From Dasypus novemcinctus (lineage: Eukaryota > Chordata > Mammalia > Cingulata > Dasypodidae), in assembly GCF_030445035.2 (NCBI RefSeq), contig NC_080701.1:14536739-14600738 (forward strand): 64,000 bases of DNA, in the 5' to 3' direction. Below the pieces are notes generated by a model, which was not told the origin of the DNA, did no database searches, and worked only from the letters and a program-made list of their open reading frames with translations. The number at the start of each line of letters is the position of its first letter. Position 1 is the first letter of the stretch. This document shows, in pieces, positions 47,762 to 59,240 of this stretch. The position numbers and the translations under genes are program-made.

Positions 47762-48946
47762 TCATTTTTATTTTTATTTTTGTCTTTATTTTTTTAATGT
47801 TACATTAAAAAAAATATGAGGTCCCCATATATTCCCCACCCCTCTCACCCCATTCCTCCCAAACAACAACCTCCTCCATCATCATGGGACATTCATTGTG
47901 CTTGGTGAATACATCTCTGAGCACTGCTGCATCACATGATCAATGGTCCACACTATAGTTTACACTCTCCCCCAGTCCATCCAGTGGGCCGTGGCAGGAC
48001 ATACAATGTCCAGTAACTGTCCCTGCAGTACCACCCAGGACAATTCCAAGTCCTGAAAATGCCCGCACATCACATCTCTTCTTCCCACTCCCTACCCTCA
48101 GCAGCTACCGTGGCCACTTTCTCCACACCAATACCACATTTTCTTTGATTACTAATCACAATAGTTCATGAATAGAATATCAGTAAGTCCACTCTAATCC
48201 ATACTCTATTCCTCCATCCTGTGGACCCTGGAATGGTTGTGTCCACTCAAGAGGGGGCTTAGATTCCACATGGATGATGGATGCAATTCTCCTGCTTTCA
48301 GTTGTAGGCACTCTTGTCTCCCTGGTGTGGTGGTTGACCTTCTTCACCTCCACGTTAGCTGAGTGGGGTAAGTCCAATAAACCAGAGTGTAGGAGTTGCT
48401 AGTCTGTTGAGGCTCAGGGCCTGGCTATCACATGGTCAGTCCAGAGATTCAGGTCCCCTTGGTATACACTAAACCCCAGCGCCAACCACAGGTCTGGTAA
48501 AAGTAACAGGAGAGGTTTGTAAACAAAGATCACATCTGAGTCCAGCTACATCACACAGAAATACAAACTCCAAAGTAGGGCCAACTGAACTCCATCTGCC
48601 ATGACCATAGAATGTGTGGGTCTCTATAGCACTCAGAAGAACCAAAATCTGGGGTTGTATCTACTTTATCTGTCACTGGGACTCTGCTGAGGTGTGTGTA
48701 GGGGCGACTCCTCTGATAACCTCCTGGCTCTTTTTTGGAGACTCATAACCATATAAACTCATTTGTCCTTTCCATTTCCCCCTTTTATTCACGTCAAAAA
48801 GCATTTTTAACACCTGATACTACATGTAGGCTGAGATATTCTGCTGGTCTGAGTTGACCCTTTTATTCAAGGTCATTTTTAGTTACATCATCAGCTGGTA
48901 CTTGGTAGTAATCCCTCAGTGCCAGGGAAGCTCATCCCTGGGAGTC
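47762..48946 (-). mobile_element. element E copy 4, 5'-truncated
   Basis: About 1.19 kb reverse-strand copy: T-rich tail at the left (47762-47800), then the family text in inverse order up to 'ggaagctcatccctgggagtc'. Exact 14 bp duplication AAATGCTGGACCTT at 47748-47761 and 48947-48960. It overlaps most of copy 1 and so helps define the family. The frame at 48180-48377 is the counterpart of the one at 13626-13814, but is interrupted differently. Confidence 0.88.
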
Positions 48947-48960
48947 AAATGCTGGACCTT

Positions 48961-49329
48961 AAGCTGTCCCACTTTGGTTTTATCGCAGCTGCAGAATGAT
49001 AACGTTATCGATGACATGTATATTTACTAGACAAGAAGAAAGCTTGGCCTCAGGGCACCTGTGAGAGGTAATCTTTATGTAGAGATGAGCTTCAGAGTCA
49101 GACAAAAGTGGGAATAGTTAGAGTTGATGGCTAGGAACAAGTGACATCCAGGAGAGGGGAGTTCACAGAGTCAATCACTGGCCGTAAATAGTTCCAGGCA
49201 CAGTGAAAATGTCATTGGAGATTGGGGGAGACTCTGTGGAATTGCATAAAGTTCCCTGCTTTTTAAGCATGCTAATGAGACTAGAAAGTAGACTGCTGTG
49301 CAGGTACTTGCAGCTCTTAGATTCAAGTA
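48961..49329. other. unassigned DNA
   Basis: No feature recognised. Confidence 0.35.
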
Positions 49330-49510
49330 AGCAAGCGTGGAGAATTACCTGGTTTAAATGTTGGCTCCACCATTTTGAAGTCATGTAACCTGGGGAAAAC
49401 TTCCCTTCCAAGGCTGTTTGCTCATCTGAAAAATGGGACTGAAAGGGCCCACATGTCAGAGGCTGCCAGGATTAAATGAGGATATGTATTTCAGGGTTTG
49501 GCACCTAGAC
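49330..49510 (+). repeat. MIR SINE fragment
   Basis: Forward MIR order: 'ggctccaccattttgaagtcatgtaacctggggaaaactt', 'gctcatctgaaaaatgggactg', 'ggattaaatgagg'. Confidence 0.65.
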
Positions 49511-49639
49511 AGCCTCAAGAGTCTGTAGAGATTATTATGACATAATGGGGACACAGTGTGGAGGGGGGTGTGTTTGTGGGAGAAGACTGACAAAATTGTC
49601 TCTGGAGGAATGCAGAGAAAGAGATGACACCCAGCTTTT

Positions 49640-50140
49640 AATGGCCCTAATGCAAATGTTGAGGCAAAACCTAAATGGCAAGCATAAAAGCCAGACTATG
49701 TTAAGAGAGAAAAGGCTTTATTAAATTCATTATCAAGGAGACTACCTCATACAGTTTTACATAAAGCAGGATGTTCTTAGGAAGAGAGGAGGATAGCAGA
49801 AGCAGGACTGGGTCTTCCTTCTCCAGCCTTTGCCAGGGGCTGGAGAGGTATTTTAGGTCAGTTCTAAGAAATACCAATGACAGCCCTGTTGAGGGAATAG
49901 CGCACTCCAGAAACTAATGGGGTTGCCAGGGAGGACCCTGTCTTGAAACTCATCATACCAACTCTGAGGGGGGGAGAGGAACAGGGGGAATCATGCGATG
50001 GTTGAAATTGTTGGATCAAGCTATCATAAGTTGACCTGAATGAACGGCTTCTAGTCCCCTGTCCCAGTACCCCACAGAGCTTGGGAGGTCTGGGAACCCG
50101 TAATGCATTGCAGACACCAAGAAGCTTTATCTTCACCCAA
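49640..50140 (-). mobile_element. possible retroviral-type LTR, antisense
   Basis: The reverse strand has an LTR-like layout: a C/T-rich U3-like part, then AATAAAGCC at 49709-49717 followed by a short U5-like stretch ('tcttaacatagtctggctttt'). I could not find clear TG...CA ends or a 5 bp duplication, so this is tentative. No internal genes adjoin it. Confidence 0.28.
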
Positions 50141-51467
50141 CCAACCTGACGTAGGGAAATGGCCTGGCTCAGCTATGGTATTTATTACAGCAGTTGTAAT
50201 AAAATCTAGACGATGTCAGTAAACTCTCAGGCCGCATGTTATGCTTTTATATATGTATATCTAAATCCTCATGTGAAAGCTCTGCAGACCATGCCAGAGG
50301 AATAGAAGACCTAAGTTACATCTGCCTTTGGAGTAAATCACCCTTGTTCTTGATCCTGTTAGCCCAGTGCTGGAGGTTTTGAAAGAGCCTAGCTGCACTT
50401 AGGTAAGTTGGGATGAGGGAGAAGCAGCCATGCTGAACTGGAATGGCGAGGTGCAAGGAAGTTTGTGTAGTAGAGGAGAAGAAACCACCAACTTCGTGGT
50501 TGCATGGACTTGACTGATTCCTGATTTTTCCTTTCACTAGCTCCATAACTTCTTACCTTTTTCTTATCTATAGATTATTTCTTCCTATCTTATACCATAA
50601 GAGATTTTCATAATAAAATTGTGATAGAAGAGGATAAAAAGGGAGGGGGGTGCAATATATGAATACAAATACAAAGCTGAATTAGGGAAAATAATAAAGT
50701 ACATCAAATGATATAGTTGAGCTTCCAGTTTGGCTTGGAGCTTTCTGGAGGCCAAAGTGAAACAGTTATATACTAGGTCATGTAATTTTTATTATTACAA
50801 AAGAGGAAATATTAGAGTTCACTGGGAGGAAGCAAAATCTTTTCCTATTCCTGAATTGTAAAGACATTGCTAAATTGCACAATGGACAATACCTTCACTA
50901 TTTTCTTTAGTAAATTCAGTACATAATTCATATGCAGATGATAAATGTGGCAAAAGAGGCCCCACCTTAAAGTTGACCTCTGCACATGTATCATGTAACT
51001 TCTTATTTTTTATGGTTATTATATCAAATATTATAAACATAAATGAGCATAGCAAAAATTGAAAGATTTGCCTCATTTTAATAATTGTCAGTTTGACTTT
51101 ATCTGCCATACTTCTCATAGGAGTATTTGCCAGATTCTCGACTTGAAAGTCCAAGGAATCTGGCAAGATGAGTCAACTCTGACCTCACAGTACTAAAAGG
51201 TTCCTTTGGGTTTTTTCATTACTATTCTGAGCTATAGGAATGCATCAGTCACTTTTAATGTGAGTTTGCATTATATTTAAACATACGATGTAAGAATTTA
51301 ACAGAAAGCAATGAGTTTCATTCATAGCAACTCTATAATTCTGTATTCTACATTATGTGGTGCCATGAATTGAGTGGGGGCAGCTAAAATAAAATATCTA
51401 TTGTTCTGTATTCTTTGGGAAAATCCAATCCAAAATATGAAAATAAACTAGGCATAAAATTCAGATG
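50141..51467. other. unassigned AT-rich DNA
   Basis: Nothing recognised. Reverse frame 50870-51166 has no known family. Confidence 0.35.
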
Positions 51468-51472
51468 CCCAG

Positions 51473-51927
51473 TGTGATGGCTAGGCTATTGTGTCAACTC
51501 AGCCAGGTAATTGTGCCCAGTTGTTTGGTCAAGCAAGCACTGGGCTAACTGTAATACAGGGTCATTTATGGACTTTAGTCACCATTGACTTTACTGCAAT
51601 GGTAAATCTCATAGCTGGTTACAATTACATCAGTCAGGGAGATAGCCATCAGCAATGAGTGACAGTTAACCCAATGAGTTGAATCCCTTAAAAGGGGAAG
51701 TGATTCTAGCATTGAGAGAGAATTTCCCAGCTCATCTTTGGACAGCCAACATCTCCCAGAACTGGTCAAGAATCTTTACTGGACTTTTTTCAGAGCCCCT
51801 GGTTGCAGCTTACCTGCAGAACCTGTGCTTGTGCATACCCTCAGCTGCATGAGAGACTCGGATAAATCTCTTACTATCGACAGATATCCCTTGTTGATTC
51901 TTTCCCTAGAGAACCCTGACTAATATA
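51473..51927 (+). mobile_element. solo ERVL-type LTR
   Basis: Forward-strand LTR of about 455 bp starting TGTGATGGCTAGGC and ending 'ctagagaaccctgactaatata', the typical ends of an ERVL/MaLR-like LTR family. The polyadenylation area is at about 51860 ('gataaatctctta'). Exact 5 bp duplication CCCAG at 51468-51472 and 51928-51932. No internal region. Confidence 0.8.
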
Positions 51928-51932
51928 CCCAG

Positions 51933-52988
51933 TGATGGAGATGCAGTTTTGAGAGACAGGCAGGTGCAAGTCTAGGAACTCTGTCAAATTCGATGTTCAG
52001 AGAAAACTAGTGTATATGTTCTGGCAACTTCTTGGCTCTGCCTGTGGGAGTCACATGGCATAAGTATAATCCTTTTTTTCAATATGTATAGTAGTCATTA
52101 AGTGCTTTTAAGGCAGATAGTCACAAAATAATTATCAAGCTTTTTTGAGTAATACAAATTTGAAACTACTTCAGCAAATTCCAAGAGATTGCCCAAATTA
52201 TTTTGTTATACAAAAGCATCACAAACATATGTTGCACAATTAATCTTCTTCTGTCTTCCATTTGTTAATTGTCTCTTGGGATAATAACAGAAAAAAAATT
52301 TTTTTAATTCGTCTGTCTCTGTACTCACCAAATATGTAGTTCCTTGTTTTTTCTGTCATTCCCATTCCCAATTTAATTTTTCAAAATTGTCATGCATAAT
52401 AACCAGCCTAATTAAAGGTCTGATTTTATGCATTGCACATATGATAACTTTTAAGAAAGGAATTAGGAGAATGGAAGTGGATAATTGCACTTGGTAATAA
52501 CAATAAAATAACTTGACTCAAAGTCCATTTTGGGAACTTGGCCTGTACAATTAACAGTCTGTGCAGTGGCCCTTGAGCAGCAGTGCCAGTACAGAAGTTA
52601 TATGATGATTTGTTGTTTTATTTTGTTCCCTAAGATGCCCAGAAGAAATGGCATCAGATGTCATTAGTTGTTTGTAGGATTTCTGAGAAACAACTTAATT
52701 CAGAAGATGTTGCAACGTCATTGTAGAGAGAAAAATAGTGGAATGGTTAATACTTATGACTAGCTTCTGCTGTCCATACTGAAGATCCTAGTGATTTCCC
52801 TTATCAAACTGTTGACATATAGGAAAAGTAAGTGGAAAAGTCTTATCTGTATGTGTGTGTATGTTATGTGTTTGGAATAACAAATAGAAATAGCATCAAG
52901 AGTTGACACATTCAGTCATACCTTATGTTACAGGCACATATATATGCAGATCATTTTTTCTAAGTTGAGTTAAGAAAGGATTTCAACC
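51933..52988. other. unassigned AT-rich DNA
   Basis: Nothing recognised. Confidence 0.35.
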
Positions 52989-53004
52989 TAAATTTGTCCA
53001 ATTC

Positions 53005-53400
53005 GGGAAGCAGATGTCAAACTATTGGGTTCCCAACTACCATATGGAAGATCCAGGATTTGATTTCTGGGGCCTCATGGTGAAGGCAAGCTGGCCCGTG
53101 CGGTGAGCTGGCCCGCGCAGGAGTGCTGGCCCAAGCAGAGAGCTGGTGCAGCAAGATGACACAACAAAAAGAAACACAGAGGAGAGACAATAAGAAATGC
53201 AGCAGACTAGGGAGCTGAGGTTGCATAAGAGATTGAGCACCTCTCTCCCGTTGTAGCAGGTCCCAGGATAGGTTCCCTGTGCTGCCTAAAGAGAAAACAG
53301 CAGATACAGAAAAACACACAGTGAAAGGACACAGAGAGCAGACAATTTTGGGGGGAGGGGCAGAATATATAAATAAATCTTTTAAAAAATAATAATAAAA
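53005..53400 (+). mobile_element. dimeric DAS SINE, forward strand
   Basis: Forward-strand SINE. The outer head (53005-53080) is decayed. The body has repeated 'gagctggcccgcgcag' units. An inner tRNA-like module lies at about 53210-53285 ('gagctgaggttgcataagagattgagcacctctc' then 'aggtcccaggataggttcc'). G-rich block and A/T tail follow. Exact 16 bp duplication TAAATTTGTCCAATTC at 52989-53004 and 53401-53416. Confidence 0.87.
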
Positions 53401-53574
53401 TAAATTTGTCCAATTCTTTCCTTGTATGAATCTGTCATAGAGTTCTGTCTAGTGCAATACATTTAGAGATAAAAGAAAATTGGAGGAAAACAGCTTTTGC
53501 TTGATCAAATGAATTAACTATCCATTTCCCAAATTTGCAACCGAGAAGTGGATTACTTTGTCTCATTTTTCTTG

Positions 53575-54520
53575 CCATTTTCTTTCTTAATTGAGGTGTG
53601 ACATATTGAATAAGATATTAACCATCTTGAAGAATTTCTCTGTATATACACACCTGTGAAACACCACCCAGATCAAAATAAGCAATTCCATTACCCTAGT
53701 GCTTCCTTAATGCCCCTTCCCATTCTGTATTCTATCAGTGGATAGCAGTTTTGTCTGTTTCTGAACTGCGAGCAAACTGATTCAAATAAAATGTAGTCTT
53801 TGTGTCTGATTTATTTTGCTGAACATAGTGATTTTTAATTTCATCTATGTTATTTCATGTATCAGTAGTTCTTTTTTTATTACTCTGTTGTATTGTGTCA
53901 TATGGATGAACTCCTAATGTTGATGGTCATATAGGATGCTTCTAAACTGGGGGATAAAAACATTCTTGTATATATTTGGGGGGGGGAACATGTGTATTTA
54001 TTTCTCTCTGGTTTATAACTAGAAGTGGAGTTGCTGTAAAAGGCACATATTTAGCTTTAGCAGATACTGCAATGCTGTTTTCGAAAGTGGTTGAACTGAT
54101 TTATATCTGCACTGATGATGGTTGAGAGTCTTGATTATTTCACATCCTAGCCAACACTTAACATAGTCAGTATTTTTAATTTTAGCTATTGTGGTGGATG
54201 TGAAGTAGTATTTGTCATTTTGTAGTTTCAGCTTTCATATTCATGATTAATGACATTGAACACATTTTCATAGGTTCTTTGCTATTTGGATTTTTGTGAA
54301 GTCCCTGTTCAGATACTTTGCCCTGTTAAAAATGGGCTCATTTGTCTTTTTTCTCATTGATTTATAGGAATGCATTGTCATACAAGTATTGCAATTATCT
54401 TGTCCCACTCAATGGCTTGCCTAACTACTTTAAGGATGTCTTTCAACTAACAGAAGTTCTTAATTTTGATCATCTAATTTCTTATTTTCTCTTTTATACT
54501 TATTTCTTTCTATGCATGCC
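53575..54520 (-). mobile_element. ancient L1 3' UTR, antisense
   Basis: Antisense L1M-type 3' end: 'cacctgtgaaacaccacccagatcaaaataagcaattcc', 'gtgcttccttaatgcccc', 'atggtcatataggatgcttctaaactgg', and '54120-54230' with the usual 'gagagtcttgattatttcacatcctagccaacactt'. No ORF2 coding sequence is recognised. Confidence 0.72.
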
Positions 54521-54545
54521 TATTAAATACTTGAAAACCCCCCAA

Positions 54546-57500
54546 ATCATAAAGGGTATTTAATGCTACTAATGTTATTTATGAGCTTAAAGTCTTCTAT
54601 GAAAAAGGTAGAGCTTTCTTTATGAATTTCAGAAGTAGAAACTGGGTAAATAGAGGGTTAAGTGTGCACTGAATTATCTAACTCTTAATCTAATTCATGT
54701 GAAAGCATTTATTAATTACCATGCCTAGTCCATAGATAGCATTGCTTTCTGTCAGCATATCAGTCATTTTACCAGGAACTTTATTTCTCCTTCTGAGTCA
54801 CGCTTAAGTCCGTTGGTTTGTTCTACGGGAGACGCATATGCAGATATACTATAATGCTAAAATTTTAACATTTAAAGCCAAATTTAACAACAGAAAGGTG
54901 TTAGGTAGTCTAAAGTATATTCAAATGGTAAGGCATGCAATTTATTTTAAAAACTAATGTTACCTATTTGCACAGGAGAGGGAACTGTTCAGAGTAAATA
55001 GGACACTTCATTTATCTAAACTTTTATTGACACATTATTCAACTGTTACTCCATTTGATATGACATATACAATTACCTGGACTTGTATAATGTCAGTACT
55101 TAGATAAAAAATAATTATAGCTCAGGAGCTTATAATTGCATATAAAATTTTCGCTACACTTGGTACAATCATCATTTCATGTATGAAACACTGAGTCCAA
55201 AATATGTTGGTATTTGAGCACTTTATTTTAATTCACAGAGCCATTGAACCACAGAATATATGTTAAATGTTTTATTAATGTATCTCAGCGATAAGGAGAT
55301 TTAATGAACTCACAGATGAATGTGGATGGGAAGCTTGCTTTCAAGTTTTGTTTCAATACAACCTTATAGAGTAAGTATCTCATTATATTTGTAGTTTCTT
55401 TTTACAATACTGAAATAGAAGCACATGCATATATTTACTTGCATATTTTCAATGTTGAAAAACCATTCATAACCATATAGACCAAGGGATTTGGATGCTT
55501 AACTAGGTTGCATCTTAGAGAATCTCTAGAACCTTCATTTGGAACATTTTAAACTGATTTTGGCTATAAAATGAATTTTTACACATACTACTTCATATTT
55601 CCCTTCAAATTCCTTTTGGATCACATTGTCCTGTTTTCCTGGCCACATTGTTAAAGAACTGGCTAAAAAGAAAGAATGGAAGGATGCTATAAGGCATAGA
55701 GTACCCTAGATTTTCCTTAAAATTATAGAAAGTGCAAATTGAGAATGAAATTTGATTTATAGTGCAGCAAAGAAAAACCCTGGAATTTGCAGAAAAAGAA
55801 GGGAGTGAATTCAGTAACAGCTGCAAGTAAGGAAGATGGACGGCTCTGCCTCTGGCTGGCAGTTAATCTGTCTGTGCGCAGCTGCAGGGCAAAGCGTCAC
55901 CAGCTTTTCTGCAGAAACTGGACTTGTCATTTTAATTGCTGAGGCAAACCCACTGGTGACCAGCTGCTGGGAGAGTGAGCCCAGATCAGCTCCAGTCCTT
56001 CCAGATTGTTAGGGGAAAGTTTGAGGAGAGGAAAGCTGTGCCTTGACCCAGGCGAAGGCAGATTAGTCCTGAGATTCCAAAAGCACAGGGAGAGAATGCC
56101 CTTGAAGCGCAGAAGCAAACATTCAAACTGCCTCCAGAAGAAGGAAACGATTTAAGGCAGGCTTTTCGGTCCTCGTCTCATTTAGGGTTAAGTCAGAGTC
56201 TGGTTGAAGAGGGTAGCAGCAGATTGATAATAATCTTTCTCTAGAAGGAATGCAAGCTGTGAGGGGGTTGACCTTGCAGCCGCTACCAATTTGACAAGAA
56301 CCTGTCTCCTATTTGGATTGGAATACTGCTGGTTAAGCTCGGATTCTATCAAGGAGCAGAACAGAGCACCTCTCATTATGTGGCCAAGAGGTTGAAGCTG
56401 GATACTACCTTGCTGACTACACCATACTGTGATCTCTAAGCACACAAATCAGGAAGTTTCTGTTGCATTCTGTGATCCTGGATAATACAGTGATATCTTC
56501 TCAAGAGGAAATTCCCATTACATGGACTTCTTGAATAGGGAAAGCTAGAAATCTACGCTGTAAGAGATTCACTGTTACATTAAAATGGAGGGACAGAGAA
56601 TTCCAAAGTGGACCCTTGAGAGAGTTAAAGGAGATAGGAAAATAAGTCTTAAGCCTCAGAACTACTTTTCAAAGTGTTTTTGAAGTGGTGGGCAAAGAGG
56701 GAACTATGTGTAGCCCACAAAGAGGGAGGGAAGGATGAGAGAAGCGAAGCAAGGCTACAAGATTTGGCTATGTTCTGATGTTCCCTGGCATGAAGTTATC
56801 ATGAGTGGAACTAATAGTACATAATGCCCTATATATTTGGGAATATGGTTGAGAAATAGCCTTGGGGGTCAATGGAAATTTATTAAATTAAGATTACTCC
56901 AAGCTTAAATTTTCCATCTTTACCAAACACCATAGTTAATTGGCATCTCTGAGACTCCTATGGGATCCAGGAAGCTGGAATCAATAACTGAGAATCATGA
57001 AATCAAGAAGAAAAACTGAAAGTCTGGATGGAGAGTTAGTCACAAACAGACTAAGAAATAAAATGATCTTTAATATGCACATTATCTCCTACAAAGCAAA
57101 AGGAATTTTCCAACATCTTACTGAAACTGTGAGTAGAAAGTGATTCAAAACGATTAGAACAAAGAAAGAATAATACACATAAATTAATTAGTTCATATAA
57201 TGTTTCTAACTTATTTTGAATGTATTTGTTGATTATTTGATCCTGATTGTATACAATAGATTCATCTATACTCATATATCTATGTGTATGTTTATATATA
57301 TCTAGATTTCTGGAGTATACAACTAACAGTGGTTACTTCTAGATAATTAAAATGGAATATTTGAAAAGAGGCAGGAGGTCTGTTACTTTTCATTTTATAC
57401 TTCTCTGGAGTTTCAAGGAACATTTTACTGTTTCAATGTTTAAAATGCTGACATATACATAGAATAATATAACTTTTTTTTGGAAAACTCATTATACTGT

Positions 57501-58149
57501 TTGGCTAAAAGCAATTTAAACAATACACTAAACTAGTAAAACAAAAGCCTTAAATCAAACCATACTGAAAGGCTTAGAATTAGCATTAGATGCATAAAAT
57601 CCTGTGACATATTTCTATATGTATCTATGGATAAAAGGTTGGAAAGATGGATGGATGGATGGATAGACTGATAGATATACAAAGATTGATATAAGCAGAT
57701 GGGGATATTTCTATACACTAAGATCATAATATAGCTGGTGTTTTAAATTTAACTAAAGAAAAAACCTGAAATTTTACTTTTAGAAGGGAAAGTTGACCTC
57801 AAATAAATGTTTTATTTTTATCTGAAGAGGTATCATTTCCCAAAAGATCTAAGCATTTATACAGGTTGAATTAATGGAAAACATTGAAGAACATTCATTT
57901 TTCTTTTCATTTTTTACCCACCTATCTCAATTGATGCCCTACTATGAAAATGAAGATATTGATGTACTTATTCCCAATGAATGTCACCACACCTACCAGT
58001 TTTTATTAATAGTAGTGTTCATTCTTGCATTCATTTATCAGGTTTAGAATGTATACATTCTCATCTACACTAAATTTCCTAGTTATCTACTTTTAGTAAT
58101 AAATTCAAATGGATTCAATGCCCTCAACCATTCAGTCCTTGGCTGCTTT
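54546..58149. other. unassigned DNA
   Basis: About 3.6 kb without a feature I can name, apart from a short (ATGG)n run at 57646-57665. The part 55840-56450 is less AT-rich than its surroundings. Reverse frames at 55605-55826, 55927-56118 and 56188-56445 are unrecognised. Confidence 0.35.
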
Positions 58150-59240
58150 CCATTCTTCAATTTTAAATTGAATTAATTCCTTTAGCTGCCTTTTGTTGTC
58201 AAATAATTTTTTGGTATTTTCCCCCTGACAAGTCCTCATGTTGGCTGTTTTCTATGAGCTGTTTTCATGTTTAACAATATCTACCTCTTGGTTATATACT
58301 TGCATCATATTTTGGGTTACTATAATGACTTCCTTTAGATTTTATTCACTTCAGCTTGTAGAAAATTTCCCATTTTTTTCTTGTTTTGAATATTGCTGGG
58401 AACAAGTTTGGAGTGAGACTAATATTCTACCTTATAGGTAATTGGCCTTTTAGTGCCTGATACTTAAAATCACTACACCGGCAAATTAGACTAGCTTGAG
58501 TTGGTCAAGCCTGGAAGTTAAGTGCTTGGTTGCTTCGTTATCGGATTTTCTAGAGACAGTGCTCTTTTAATCTAAAGATTCAGTATCTTTTGTTTTTAAG
58601 AAAGTTTCTTGGATTATATAATTGAATAAATATGTTTTTCATTTGTTAAATTCCCTACTTCAGAGATACCAGTTAGCCTCATGTTGGATGGTCTTTGTCC
58701 AAAGTCTGCATCTATTAGCTTTTGTGTAATTGCTTTAATCTCTTTATCTGTTTCCATCTTCCTTCACTATGGTTATCTTAAGCCATTCCTCTATGTTGAT
58801 AATTTAATTTACAGTTGCAGTTATTCTTTTCCTAATTTATCTGATGGCTTTTCAAGTCTATTGTTTTGGTTTCATTTTTTCCTTAGGTCAGAAGTTTCCT
58901 TTATCATCAGATATTTGAGTGTCCTGTATTTTTATCTTTTGTTAAATCTGTTTGGTTTTTGTATACTGTTTTTCCAAAATTTGTGTGTGGGTTGTTCATA
59001 GGTGTACATTATTTTCCTTCCTCTCTTTCTTCTTTCTCCATTTTAGTGGATGTGCATAGTTGCCTGGTGTTTTCATTTTCATCTTGCTCATGCTTGGATG
59101 TCTCTGTCAGGGCATCATATTAGCTCTGACACTCTGAGTGCTCTTGGCTCTTCCCACCATGTTTGTTTTCCTCATTCAGTATACAGTAGAGAAATGAATG
59201 CTTTTTGTGGATTGTTGGATTTTTCATAAACTAGGGGCAT
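58150..59240 (-). mobile_element. possible antisense LINE 5' region
   Basis: T-rich forward strand with phrases typical of inverted L1/HAL1 ORF1-side sequence: 'cagagataccagttagcctcatgttggatggtctttgtcc' and 'gtgtaattgctttaatctctttatctgtttcc'. No diagnostic protein motif was seen, so the assignment is weak. Confidence 0.35.

Noticed and set aside
58470-58560. Possible 5S rRNA-like words
   Set aside because: Only a few short matches in weak order; no internal control region recognisable.
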